Positions 26,480-34,864 of a stretch of DNA of 64,000 nucleotides are shown one piece after another. Positions within the stretch are counted from its first letter, which is position 1. The number at the start of each line of letters is the position of its first letter. Made by a program: the position numbers and the translations under genes. The notes under the pieces are model-generated. The model saw nothing but the letters and a program-made list of their open reading frames with translations. It was not told the origin of the DNA and did no database searches. Origin of the DNA: an uncultured Coriobacteriaceae bacterium (GTDB lineage: Bacteria > Actinomycetota > Coriobacteriia > Coriobacteriales > Atopobiaceae). Location: the NCBI GenBank assembly GCA_902778135.1, contig CACYWP010000002.1:186001-250000 (forward strand), read 5' to 3'.

Positions 26480-27379
26480 TTAGGCGTGCAGGCCGTCCTC
26501 CATGACGTAGCTCCAGGGCTTCTCCTGGAAGCTGAGGCCAGCGCCACCGCACACGTCGACGACGCTGCCGTACATGAAGTCGGAGACGTGCGTGCACATG
26601 GTGGCGATCATGCGAGCCATCATGTCGGGGGTCTCGGCGACAGGGGCGTCAGAGAGCGTCATCTGGTCGTGCTGCCACTCGGGGCCGTACTTGGCAACGG
26701 TCTCGACGCAGTTGGCGATGGCGCCAGGGGTGACCATGCCACCGGGTGCGACGCAGTTGACGTTGATGCCGTACTGCTTGAGCTCCTTGGCGATGCCGCG
26801 GGTCATGCCGATGACGCCGGCCTTCGCGGCGTTGTACGGGGTCATCATGGCGAGCTTGGCCATGTCCTGGCCCTTGTAGGCAACGCTGGCGATGGTGACG
26901 ATCTTGCCGCCGTGCTTTGCGCGCACCATCGAGCGTGCGCATGCCTGGATGAGGAAGTACTGGCCCTTCATGTCGGTATCGACGACGTCATCGTAGAGCT
27001 CCTCGTCCATGTCGAGGAAGGCACGGGCCTGCCAAGTCGCGGCAACGGGCACGCAGATGTCCACCGGGCCATAGGTCTCCTCGGCAAACTTGACGAGCTC
27101 CTCGGACTCCGCGACGTTGCGGGTGTCATACTGCTTGTAGGTGACATCCTCGTAGCCAAGATCGTTGAGCGCCTCGGTTGCCATCTCGCCCCACTCCTCG
27201 GAGCGGGCACCAAAGACCACCTTGGCTCCCAACTCTGCCAACCGCTTGACCACGAAGAGAGCCAGGCCGACGGAGCCGGAGACGACCGCGACCTTGCCGG
27301 ACAGGTCCATGAGGTCGGTCATGGGCTCGACATCCTCCAGGCTGTCGGATGACATGTCAAACAGATCCTCTTTGTCCAT
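26480..27379 (-). CDS. short-chain dehydrogenase/reductase, first gene of operon
   Basis: A 299-residue SDR with a 25-residue acidic N-terminal extension. The cofactor loop is atypical (V-S-G-S-V-G-L-A-L instead of T-G-x-x-x-G-x-G). The catalytic Ser strand I-A-S-V-A and the Y-N-A-A-K motif are normal, followed by N-V-N-C-V-A-P-G-G. It is probably an NAD(P)-dependent alcohol/ketone oxidoreductase of unknown substrate. The ATG at 27379 follows AAAGGAA. It is the promoter-proximal gene of the operon with the 71-residue protein, the PanB-like enzyme and the second SDR. Confidence 0.85.
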   Translation of the reverse strand: MDKEDLFDMSSDSLEDVEPMTDLMDLSGKVAVVSGSVGLALFVVKRLAELGAKVVFGARSEEWGEMATEALNDLGYEDVTYKQYDTRNVAESEELVKFAEETYGPVDICVPVAATWQARAFLDMDEELYDDVVDTDMKGQYFLIQACARSMVRAKHGGKIVTIASVAYKGQDMAKLAMMTPYNAAKAGVIGMTRGIAKELKQYGINVNCVAPGGMVTPGAIANCVETVAKYGPEWQHDQMTLSDAPVAETPDMMARMIATMCTHVSDFMYGSVVDVCGGAGLSFQEKPWSYVMEDGLHA

Positions 27380-27444
27380 GTGGATTCCTTTCCTCAAAAC
27401 CTCGCCCTAGCTTGAGGAAAGTATCATCCCGTACCGTTCGCCGG

Positions 27445-27478
27445 GTTATGGGTATAGATGGGTATGTTTCATACCCAT
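27445..27478 (-). promoter_or_regulatory. operator/promoter of the SDR/PanB-like operon
   Basis: A perfect inverted repeat ATGGGTATG-TTT-CATACCCAT lies at 27458-27478, with a third copy of ATGGGTAT at 27448-27455. On the minus strand ATGGGTATGAAAC is followed, 16 bases after its ATGAAA, by CATAAC (27450-27445). The box matches the one upstream of fhs. The LuxR-type gene 2.2 kb upstream is the obvious candidate regulator. Confidence 0.55.
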
Positions 27479-27626
27479 TCTTAAGTATTCGCGCAGGTAG
27501 CAGGTGTCGTTTTGCACCAGCGAAGCAACCGCTGGCCATGGGTCGTGCCGTCGTGTCCGGTGGCCATGGGTAGCGTTGCCTGCGGGGCTGCCCCAGCCTT
27601 CAGGGGCTCTCGCGATCGTCCTCGAA

Positions 27627-28049
27627 TCAGACTTGCGCGCAGGCCCACGCACGGATCTTTCGCTCGCGCACGTCGCGCTCGAGCAGCGAGAGGTCTTCTC
27701 CGAAGAAGCGTCTGACCTGCTCGATCGTGGAGCCCTGCCGTGCCGCGATCGCCTCGCCCTCGGCCAGCAGCTCCTCGGGGGTCACGTCCACTTCGAGCTT
27801 GGCGGTCAGGTCGCGCAGCACCAGCGGCTCCTTCGCCTCGAAGAGGGCCGCCGCACGCAGCTCGTCCTCCTGCCCGACAAGCTCGTACTGGGGAAAGACG
27901 TGCGTCTCGGCACCAGTCATGTGCGCATAGGTCATGCGATGCAGCATGTCGGCACGCACCAGCTCGTACTCCTGCTCGATGCGCTCCTCGGGCACGTCGA
28001 TGTCGTAGGCGGACACATAGGCACGCCAGATATCCTCGTTGTAGCTCAT
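27627..28049 (-). CDS. trigger-factor C-terminal-like mini chaperone
   Basis: A 140-residue, highly charged, all-helical protein. It resembles the C-terminal substrate-cradle domain of trigger factor (SurA-like fold) and lacks both the ribosome-binding and peptidyl-prolyl isomerase domains. The ATG at 28049 overlaps the groEL-like stop by ATGA, so translation is coupled. A role in holding substrates for the chaperonin encoded just upstream is plausible from the context. The fold call rests on sequence impression and should be treated as likely, not proven. Confidence 0.6.
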   Translation of the reverse strand: MSYNEDIWRAYVSAYDIDVPEERIEQEYELVRADMLHRMTYAHMTGAETHVFPQYELVGQEDELRAAALFEAKEPLVLRDLTAKLEVDVTPEELLAEGEAIAARQGSTIEQVRRFFGEDLSLLERDVRERKIRAWACAQV

Positions 28050-29704
28050 CGGGCACCTCCCACACGGAAAGCCGCGGCAAGGCTCGGCATCTCGCCTCGC
28101 ACGGGTGTGACGTCCGCCTCGGTGACGAGCAGGGTCTCCGCCACCGAGAAGGCCGCCTCGAGCGCCGAGCGCGTGACGCGCACCGGGTCGATGATGCCTG
28201 CCTCGAACATGTCGACATAGGCCCCATGGGCGGCGTCGAAGCCCGTGCCCTTGGGAAAGCCGGAAAGGCGCTCGACCACAACACGCCCATTCTCGCCAGC
28301 ATTCTCCGCAATGCGCACCACCGGAGCCTTGCATGCCTCGATGGCAATCGCGACGCCCGTACGCTCGTCCCCCTCCAGTGTCCCAGCCAGCTCCTCGAGC
28401 GCGGGCACGAGCCCCAGCAGGGCCAGCCCACCACCAGGCACCACACCCTCCTCGAAGGCAGCGCGTGCGGCATTCACGGCATCCTCCACCCGCATCTTGC
28501 GCTCCCATTGCTCGGTCTCGGTGATGCCTCCCACCGAGATGGTCGCGACACCTGACACGAATGCCGCCAGCCGTTCGGCATGGCGCTTGCGGTTGAAGTC
28601 GTAGTCGGTGTTCTCGGCCCGGTAGCGCAGCTCCGCGACACGTCTCTCTATGGCAGCAGGATCCCCATGCCCACCCGAGATGATGGTGCGCTTGCGGGTG
28701 ACCTTCACGCGGTCGGCCGAACCCAACATCTCGCGCGTAACGTCGCGTATCGACAGGCCCATCTCCTCGCTGACGAACGCGCCGCCCGTCTGCACGGCGA
28801 TGTCGTCCATGCGCCAGCGACGTCCCTCGCCATAGGCCGGCGCCGTGACGCAGACGACGTTCATGTCACCCTCGAGCTTGTTGCGCATGACCAATGCCAG
28901 CGCATCGCCCTCCAGGCCGTCGCACAGCACGAGGATGTCACGTCCGTCCTCTGCCGCACAGATGAGGGCGGGGATGATGTCCTGACCGTTCTCGAACTTC
29001 TTGTCTGTGATGAGGATGTAGGGATCCTCGAGGATTGCCTCCCCCGTGCGGGTGTCGGTGGCCATGTGGGGGGAGATCATCGTGCGGTCGAAGACGATGC
29101 CCTCGTCGACCGTGAGCTCGGTCTCGAAGCGCGGCGAACCGTCCACGTTGACGACACCCTCCAGCCCCACGCGATGGATGGCCTCCCCCACCATGGCGCC
29201 AAGCCGTTCGTCCTGGCAGGAGATGGTGGCGACGTGGGCGATGTCCTCCTGCGAGCTGATAGGGACGGCAGACGCCACGAGGCGCTCCGTCGCGAGCGCG
29301 CCGGCCCTGGCGATTCCGCGGCGCAGCGCCAAGGGATCCGCCCCGGCGGCGATGTTCCTGAAGGCACCCCCAAGAATCGCCTGTGCGATCACGATGGCCG
29401 TGGTGGTGCCATCGCCCGCCTCGTCGTTGGCCTTAACCGCCGCCTCCCTCATGAGCTGGGCACCCATGTTCTTGACGGGATCGGCAAACGAGATCTCCTT
29501 GGCGATGGTCACGCCGTCGTTGGTGATGAGGACGGGCGCCCCCGCCTGCGCACGGTCACCGTAGTCAGCGTTGCGGAGGTTGGCCTTCTGGTGCATGGCG
29601 ACGTTGCGCCCCTTCGGGCCGAGCGTTGCCGAGACGGCACCCGCCAGCTCGTCGATGCCTTCGAGAAGTGTGGTGCGAGCCGCGTCCCCCTGTATGATTG
29701 ACAT
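28046..29704 (-). CDS. GroEL-type chaperonin (probable paralogue)
   Basis: A 552-residue Hsp60. The nucleotide motifs A-T-L-G-P-K-G-R-N-V and G-D-G-T-T-T-A are intact, and the C-terminal P-G-G-G-L-A-L-L block is present. It lacks the usual Gly-Gly-Met tail and ends in a different sequence. No groES lies beside it; instead a LuxR-type regulator is 13 bases upstream and a trigger-factor-like gene overlaps its stop. Normal groEL is in a groES-groEL pair, so this looks like a dedicated second chaperonin. The ATG at 29704 is preceded by GGAG; the 12-codon extension upstream overlaps luxR and is unlikely. Confidence 0.88.
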   Translation of the reverse strand: MSIIQGDAARTTLLEGIDELAGAVSATLGPKGRNVAMHQKANLRNADYGDRAQAGAPVLITNDGVTIAKEISFADPVKNMGAQLMREAAVKANDEAGDGTTTAIVIAQAILGGAFRNIAAGADPLALRRGIARAGALATERLVASAVPISSQEDIAHVATISCQDERLGAMVGEAIHRVGLEGVVNVDGSPRFETELTVDEGIVFDRTMISPHMATDTRTGEAILEDPYILITDKKFENGQDIIPALICAAEDGRDILVLCDGLEGDALALVMRNKLEGDMNVVCVTAPAYGEGRRWRMDDIAVQTGGAFVSEEMGLSIRDVTREMLGSADRVKVTRKRTIISGGHGDPAAIERRVAELRYRAENTDYDFNRKRHAERLAAFVSGVATISVGGITETEQWERKMRVEDAVNAARAAFEEGVVPGGGLALLGLVPALEELAGTLEGDERTGVAIAIEACKAPVVRIAENAGENGRVVVERLSGFPKGTGFDAAHGAYVDMFEAGIIDPVRVTRSALEAAFSVAETLLVTEADVTPVRGEMPSLAAAFRVGGAR

Positions 29705-29717
29705 ATGGCTCCGATCC

Positions 29718-30476
29718 CTACTTACCCAGCAGCCTGACAAGCAGCTCCTGCCTGCTGTCGACGCCGAGCTTCCTGTAGATGTGTGCGATGTGCTTGTTGG
29801 TGGTGCTGACAGTGATGCGTAGCTCCCGTGCGATATAGGAGGGCTTCACTCCCTGGCAAAGCAACTCGAGCACTTCCTTTTCGCGAGACGTCAGCTCGTC
29901 GCTGCCCAGCACGTGGTCCCAGATGCGCACCTGTCCCTGCGGACGGGCGAACATGTTCTTGTAGAGGTTGTTGAGATGTGCCGTGATGAGCGAGACCACC
30001 TCGATCTCCTGCTCCGTGAAGGTACGGTCGACGAGGCGATCGAGGCTGAAGGCAGTGGCAGGTGACCCGTTGAGGTCGAAGAACGTGAAGGCAAGCGACT
30101 GGTTCAGGCGGCGTGGTCTGATGTAGTTAACCATGAAGTCATCGCGTATCCAGTCATACTCCCGCCAATCGATGAGCACGACGAAGCCGCGACCCTCCGG
30201 CTCGACCGCCTCCTGGTTGAGGTCGAACCCGTGCAGCGTGCTCTTCGAGTAGTAGTTGGTATACATCGAGCTCCACAGGTCCGAGAAGCCCACAAAGTGG
30301 CTGCGCAGGACCTTGCGGTTGCCGTCAAGCATGAGGAAGAGCCCCTGGTCATAGGGAACGATGTCACGAATCCTGTCGAGAACCGTGACACAGAACTCAT
30401 AGGGCTTGTGAACGCCTCCGCATGCGAGCAGAAACTCGTTGCCAACCTCCCAGGGGATTGGCGGTAAGGAATCCAT
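29718..30476 (-). CDS. LuxR-family transcriptional regulator
   Basis: A 252-residue protein. A GAF-like N-terminal sensing domain (about residues 10-165) is followed by a C-terminal LuxR-type helix-turn-helix (about 185-248) with L-T-S-R-E-K-E-V-L-E-L-L and T-V-S-T-T-N-K-H-I-A-H-I-Y-R-K-L-G-V. It is cytoplasmic, with no receiver domain. The ATG at 30476 follows GGAGGAA; the ten-codon extension is not needed. It is the first gene of an operon with the chaperonin and the mini chaperone, and is a candidate regulator of the ATGGGTATG boxes upstream of the SDR and fhs operons. Confidence 0.88.
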   Translation of the reverse strand: MDSLPPIPWEVGNEFLLACGGVHKPYEFCVTVLDRIRDIVPYDQGLFLMLDGNRKVLRSHFVGFSDLWSSMYTNYYSKSTLHGFDLNQEAVEPEGRGFVVLIDWREYDWIRDDFMVNYIRPRRLNQSLAFTFFDLNGSPATAFSLDRLVDRTFTEQEIEVVSLITAHLNNLYKNMFARPQGQVRIWDHVLGSDELTSREKEVLELLCQGVKPSYIARELRITVSTTNKHIAHIYRKLGVDSRQELLVRLLGK

Positions 30477-30612
30477 CGTGTTCCTCCAGCATCTGACCAC
30501 CATCATTTTCGGTCATAACAAATCGCTGGGAACGTCGAACATACCTATTTTTGCCCATATCTGCTATTCGTAAGACTGATTACTGCGAACGGACGCACCT
30601 GACAGGGACCAC

Positions 30613-30747
30613 GTGTGGACGAAGTTGCGGATATGCGCGGTTTTTCCTCGCGTTGCCAAGTAGTCACGCGCAAAACCCCAGTTCACGAGGAGCCGATACT
30701 CACCCTGACGGGAATAAACCGCGCATATCCGCAACTTCGTCCACACG
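30613..30747. mobile_element. 135-bp element with perfect 32-bp inverted repeats
   Basis: Arms at 30613-30644 and 30716-30747 (CGTGTGGACGAAGTTGCGGA...) are exact inverted copies around a 71-base core. It lies between the luxR promoter region and the acylphosphatase stop, ending six bases before that stop. No gene is convincing inside. It is MITE-like or a structured RNA; it could also act as a terminator for the acylphosphatase transcript. Confidence 0.65.
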
Positions 30748-30753
30748 CCGCCG

Positions 30754-31185
30754 TCAATACAGGGGACGGAAGTCGAATTCCCCCTCTACGACGTCCACGT
30801 CGCGCGCCTCGTCGATGCGAAAGCCTCCCAGGTAACGCCGGCCGTTGTAATAGCGGTCAAGACCGTCGATGACTGCCTGCACCTGCTCGCGTATGCCTTG
30901 GATCTCGGCCGTGACCGAACCGTCGTACTCGTTCATGACCCAACCGGTTGCCCCAACGGAGTTTGCAAGGTTGGTCGTCGTCCAGCGAAACCCCACCCCT
31001 TGGACGCTGCCGACGAAGCGATACCGCCGGCGAACCTTGGGCCCCAGAGCGGTTTCTCCCATGGTCGCCTCTCCCCTATCTGCGGCAGCCGCCATCTGAC
31101 GCACCTGCTCGAGCTCGTTCTGTGCGAGCTCGTCCGCGGCACCTCCGCCTTCGAGCATCCTCCGGATGTCAGAGAGCAGTCCCAT
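30754..31185 (-). CDS. acylphosphatase with N-terminal extension
   Basis: A 143-residue protein. The C-terminal 90 residues form an acylphosphatase domain (hydrolysis of acyl phosphates), with catalytic Arg in V-Q-G-V-G-F-R and Asn in G-W-V-M-N-E-Y-D-G-S-V. The first 50 residues are a charged helical extension absent from ordinary acylphosphatases. The start is the ATG at 31185. Confidence 0.88.
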   Translation of the reverse strand: MGLLSDIRRMLEGGGAADELAQNELEQVRQMAAAADRGEATMGETALGPKVRRRYRFVGSVQGVGFRWTTTNLANSVGATGWVMNEYDGSVTAEIQGIREQVQAVIDGLDRYYNGRRYLGGFRIDEARDVDVVEGEFDFRPLY

Positions 31186-31312
31186 GGGTCACCTCGCCTC
31201 CTGCAATGGCCTCATACCCATCCTAGCACGGAGGCTGTCAGGCACCCGGAACCCTTCCACCACATGCCCGTGTGGTCGGGGGCAGGAAGGGCAGCCAGGG
31301 GTGTGCGAGAGC

Positions 31313-31831
31313 CTAGAGCACGCCTTCCGCCTCGAGCGCCTGACGCAGGCGCTCGTAGTGCAGGAACGTCCCCTGCCGAGCCAGCTCGCCAATCTCGTCC
31401 CACGTCGCCAGGCGGAAGTCCACCGCCTCGCCATCCAGCAGGCGCACGTCCTCGGGCGAGAAGTCCAGGTGCAGGTGATAGATGTCGACGAAGTAGTTGT
31501 CCCCGCGCTTGAGGTCGACGTTCTCGTACCAATAGATGGGTTCGGGGACGTCAGCGCCTACCGGCAAGCCCACCTCTTCGGGCACCTCGCGGCGCACGGC
31601 CTCTGCCGAGCTCTCCCCTGCGCGCACCCCACCGCCGGTGACCTCCCACCACCCGGCCGCCCAGTGCTTGTCCTGGGAGCGCTGCGTGATGAGGAATCTG
31701 CCCTGCCCGTCCTCGATCAACGTCAGCACATAGAGCATGTACTCGCCTTCGTGCAGGAATGCCCCCCCGCGTGGGATGGTGCGCCCCGTCAGCTGACGGT
31801 CGCGGTCGTAGATGTCAATCATCTCCTGCAT
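31313..31831 (-). CDS. Nudix hydrolase
   Basis: A 172-residue Nudix protein. The Nudix box G-G-V-R-A-G-E-S-S-A-E-A-V-R-R-E-V-P-E-E-V-G is complete (metal-binding R-E-x-x-E-E). The N-terminal I-Y-D-R-D-R-Q-L-T-G-R-T pattern resembles the isopentenyl-diphosphate isomerase-like / YfcD-type Nudix group. The pyrophosphate substrate is unknown. AAGGAG precedes the start. Confidence 0.88.
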   Translation of the reverse strand: MQEMIDIYDRDRQLTGRTIPRGGAFLHEGEYMLYVLTLIEDGQGRFLITQRSQDKHWAAGWWEVTGGGVRAGESSAEAVRREVPEEVGLPVGADVPEPIYWYENVDLKRGDNYFVDIYHLHLDFSPEDVRLLDGEAVDFRLATWDEIGELARQGTFLHYERLRQALEAEGVL

Positions 31832-32004
31832 GATGGGAGCTCCTTCGTGTGGGTACGGTATCCCGTCATTCTACTGGAGCTCTCAGGAAATGGCCAGCTG
31901 GCCCATCACCCCCGCCTTGCGCAACGGGCCTCATGCTACATTGGTGACGAACAGCTCGCAAACGACTCCCCCGCGCCTTCGCTGGCGCCATAAGGAGGCC
32001 TCCC

Positions 32005-33285
32005 ATGGGAACGCTCATCTCCAACACCCTTGCCATTCTGCCGTCAGGTGAGACCCATACGGCTGGGCGACACGACATCTACGTCGACGGAACAGACATC
32101 GTCGGCATCGACGAGGCACCCCGGGGCTTCGTCGCCGATCAGACCATCGACGGTTCGCGTCGCCTGACCATACCCGGTCTCGTCAACGCGCACACGCACA
32201 CCTACATGTCGATGATGCGCAACGTCGCCGACGACCTCAGCTTTGCCGATTGGCTCTTCGGAACCATCGAGCCCCTCGAGGACCGGCTCGAGCCCGAGGA
32301 TGCCTACTGGGCCTCGCTGCTAAGCCAGGTCGAGATGATCCACAGCGGCACCACCTGCTTCAACGACATGCAGATGCACATCGGCCAGACCACACGCGCC
32401 GTGGTCGAGAGCGGCATGCGCGCCGTCATCTGCCGCGGACTCGTGGGCGGGGAGTACGACCTCAACGAACGGCGCATCCGCGAGGCACTGGAGGAGCGGG
32501 ACGCCTTCGCCGACTGCGACCGCCTGAGCTTCCGCCTGGGACCGCACGCCCCCTACAGCTGCGGACCCGACTACCTGCGTGGCGTCGCAGATTTGGCCCA
32601 GCGCGAGGGCATGGGTATCCACATCCACATCGCCGAGAGCCAGACCGAGAGCGACAACCTGTGGGAGCAGCACCACTGCACGCCCGTGGAGTACGTGCGT
32701 GACGCCGGCATCTTCGAGGTACCCACCATCGCCGCCCACTGCATCCGCGTGAACGAGAGCGACCGCTCGATACTGGCCGAGCACGGCGTCAGCGTAGTCA
32801 CCAATCCCGCGTCCAACATGAAGCTCGGCAACGGCTTCGCCCCGGTGCCAGAGCTCGTGGCGGCTGGCATCAACGTGTGCCTCGGCACCGACGGAGCCGC
32901 CTCCAACAACGCCCAGAACATGTTCCGCGAGATGAGCCTGCTCGCGCTCGTCCACAAGGGGACGCACGACACGCCACAATGCATCTCCGCAGAAGAGACG
33001 CTCGCCATGGCCACGCGCAACGCCGCCAAGGCGCTGGAACTCCCCACCGGCGCCATCGAGGTGGGCAAGAAGGCCGACCTCGTGCTGCTCGACCTCGACG
33101 CTCCCTCGCTCATGCCGCTCAACAACCCCGTGGCGGCGCTTGCCTACTCCGCTAACGGCTCGGAGGTGACCGACGTCATCATCGATGGGCGCACGGTCTT
33201 GCGCAACCGCGAGCTGCTCACCATCGACGAGGAGCGCGTGCGCCACGAGATCGCCCGCATCTGTCAGCGGCTCGGGCTGGCGTAG
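32005..33285 (+). CDS. amidohydrolase, S-adenosylhomocysteine/5'-methylthioadenosine deaminase-like
   Basis: A 426-residue metal-dependent deaminase of the amidohydrolase superfamily (MtaD/SsnA group). Metal ligands appear in G-L-V-N-A-H-T-H, I-H-I-H-I-A-E-S, A-A-H-C-I and L-G-T-D-G-A-A-S-N-N. The last motif is typical of the adenosine-type deaminase subgroup that acts on SAH or MTA. The start follows AAGGAGG. It is followed 27 bases later by the DUF5655 gene. An ahcY gene lies 12 kb away, so two routes from SAH may exist. Confidence 0.85.
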   Translation: MGTLISNTLAILPSGETHTAGRHDIYVDGTDIVGIDEAPRGFVADQTIDGSRRLTIPGLVNAHTHTYMSMMRNVADDLSFADWLFGTIEPLEDRLEPEDAYWASLLSQVEMIHSGTTCFNDMQMHIGQTTRAVVESGMRAVICRGLVGGEYDLNERRIREALEERDAFADCDRLSFRLGPHAPYSCGPDYLRGVADLAQREGMGIHIHIAESQTESDNLWEQHHCTPVEYVRDAGIFEVPTIAAHCIRVNESDRSILAEHGVSVVTNPASNMKLGNGFAPVPELVAAGINVCLGTDGAASNNAQNMFREMSLLALVHKGTHDTPQCISAEETLAMATRNAAKALELPTGAIEVGKKADLVLLDLDAPSLMPLNNPVAALAYSANGSEVTDVIIDGRTVLRNRELLTIDEERVRHEIARICQRLGLA

Positions 33286-33312
33286 CGCACACGGCACAGT
33301 CAGGAGCCGCCT

Positions 33313-33699
33313 ATGCGAGAACCAGACGCCGCAACCGAGCTGTTCTTCGAGGGGCATGAGGATGCCCTACCGCTCTACCTGCTCTTCGAAGAACGGCTCT
33401 ACGCCACCTTCCCCAGCACGCACAAGCGCGTCCAGAAGACGCAGATCACCTTCGTCAACCGGCACGTCTTTGCCTGCGTCTCGTTCGCGCGGGTGAAGCG
33501 AAAGGCGGAGCTGCCCAGCCCCTACCTTGTCGTGACCCTTGGGCTCCCCTATCCCCTGGAGTCCGAGCGCGTCGCGGTGAAGACCGAGCCCTATCCCGGC
33601 CGGTGGACGACGCACCTCGTGGTGGGAACCGCCGAGGAGCTCGATGACGAGCTCTTCGGTTGGGTGGGGCAGGCGTACGGCTTCGCGGAGTCCAAATAG
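33313..33699 (+). CDS. DUF5655-type small protein
   Basis: A 128-residue soluble protein with an F-x-G-x-E-x-A-x-x-L-Y-x-x-x-E start and a conserved 'KTQITFVNRHVFACVS' strand-helix stretch, the pattern of DUF5655 domains. The function is unknown. AGGAG precedes the ATG. It is in line behind the amidohydrolase gene and converges with the radical SAM gene, only 15 bases apart. Confidence 0.65.
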   Translation: MREPDAATELFFEGHEDALPLYLLFEERLYATFPSTHKRVQKTQITFVNRHVFACVSFARVKRKAELPSPYLVVTLGLPYPLESERVAVKTEPYPGRWTTHLVVGTAEELDDELFGWVGQAYGFAESK

Positions 33700-33714
33700 G
33701 GGCAGTTGTCCCCC

Positions 33715-34788
33715 TCACCCTCTCGCATTCCGGTCGCAGAGCACGATCTGCGGCATGAGGGGGCAGCCTCCCATGCAGGACGCGCGCTGTTCGCACGAGG
33801 GACACGCCCCGCGCAGGTGCGCGCGAAACGCCTCGAAGGGCTCGCTGTTCCATCCGCTCGCGATGTCGGTGTCCCCGCCCAGCTGCACGCCGTAGCGGCG
33901 GTGCTGGTCGAAGGAGCAGGGCACCATCACGAGGTCGGGGCCGATGTAGCAGCTGAAGCGCCCGCCCTCGCAGGTGTCGAGCGACTCGGGAGCGATGTTG
34001 GCGCAATGGTTGACAGCACCGGGCACGCAGCAGGAGTCCATGCCCACCTTGAAGCGATGCGGCTGGTCGACCTGCGCGAAGAACGCCGCCACGCGCGGGT
34101 CGTCAGGCGCGAGGACGTTGCCCGCGCTCCCCTGCCCCGCTGGCTTGTGCAGCAGGAAGATGACCGCGTTGACCTCTTCGGGGAAGTCGTCGTGCTCCAG
34201 GCGCTCCAGCGCCTCGTCGATGGAGTTGTTGCCCAGCACGTAGTGGATGTTGGTCCGCACGCCCGCGTCGAGCAGCATCTGGATGGCGGCGAGCGTGTAG
34301 GGGCTGCGGTACCAGCTCACGGCCACGGCCCCGCAGTAGCGGCTGCAGAGCCCGGCGAGCTCGGGCGTGAGGCCGTAGCCCGAGGTCGTGAAGTTGGGCA
34401 CCAGCAGGTTCTCGCGGCTGATGCGCAGCAGCTCCTCGAAGTGCGCATGCTGGTCGGGGTCGCCGCGGCCGCCGAGCGCCAGCTGGTTGCAGCGCCGGGA
34501 GCACTGCTCGCAGATCCAGCGGAAGTCCTCCACGCTCATGTCCGGCTGCTCCACCGTGAGGCCGCTCTGGTAGCAGCCGATGCCCGCCTTGACGCAGAGG
34601 CCCGTCTTCCCATGGACGCAGCTGCCCATGACGCCCACGTCGATAAGGTGCGGAAACGACGCCATGAACGGGTCCACCCCCGTGTCACGGCCCTCGCCGT
34701 CCAGGATGCCCGTGCGCACGTAGGCGCCCGTCTCCATGTCGAAGGCGGAGCGGAAGCGGTAGCGCCTGTCCTCGATGACGTATCTCAT
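33715..34788 (-). CDS. atypical radical SAM/SPASM protein
   Basis: A 357-residue protein. Three cysteines at about residues 57, 65 and 72 (C-x7-C-x6-C) sit where a radical SAM protein carries its 4Fe-4S triad. The G-G-R-G-D-P motif lies about 40 residues later, as for the usual G-G-E-P. A second set (C-E-Q-C-S-R-R-C) lies between them. The C-terminus has a SPASM-like group (C-P-S-C...C-M-G-G-C) for auxiliary clusters, as in peptide-modifying enzymes. The substrate is unknown. The ATG at 34788 follows GGGAG. Upstream on the same strand is a short K/R-I-R-T-G-F-V-x-N-S-S-S fragment, separated by a strong hairpin. Confidence 0.75.
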   Translation of the reverse strand: MRYVIEDRRYRFRSAFDMETGAYVRTGILDGEGRDTGVDPFMASFPHLIDVGVMGSCVHGKTGLCVKAGIGCYQSGLTVEQPDMSVEDFRWICEQCSRRCNQLALGGRGDPDQHAHFEELLRISRENLLVPNFTTSGYGLTPELAGLCSRYCGAVAVSWYRSPYTLAAIQMLLDAGVRTNIHYVLGNNSIDEALERLEHDDFPEEVNAVIFLLHKPAGQGSAGNVLAPDDPRVAAFFAQVDQPHRFKVGMDSCCVPGAVNHCANIAPESLDTCEGGRFSCYIGPDLVMVPCSFDQHRRYGVQLGGDTDIASGWNSEPFEAFRAHLRGACPSCEQRASCMGGCPLMPQIVLCDRNARG

Positions 34789-34811
34789 AGTCGCTCTCCC
34801 TTTCACCAGGC

Positions 34812-34831
34812 GCTGGGGGTATGCCCCCAGC
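34812..34831 (-). other. perfect intercistronic hairpin
   Basis: GCTGGGGG-TATG-CCCCCAGC is an exact 8-base stem with a 4-base loop, between the short TNSSS fragment and the radical SAM gene. No T-tract follows, so it may be a processing or attenuation structure. Confidence 0.55.
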
Positions 34832-34864
34832 TCCTGTTACGCCACTCGCTGGCTCGAGAACGGG

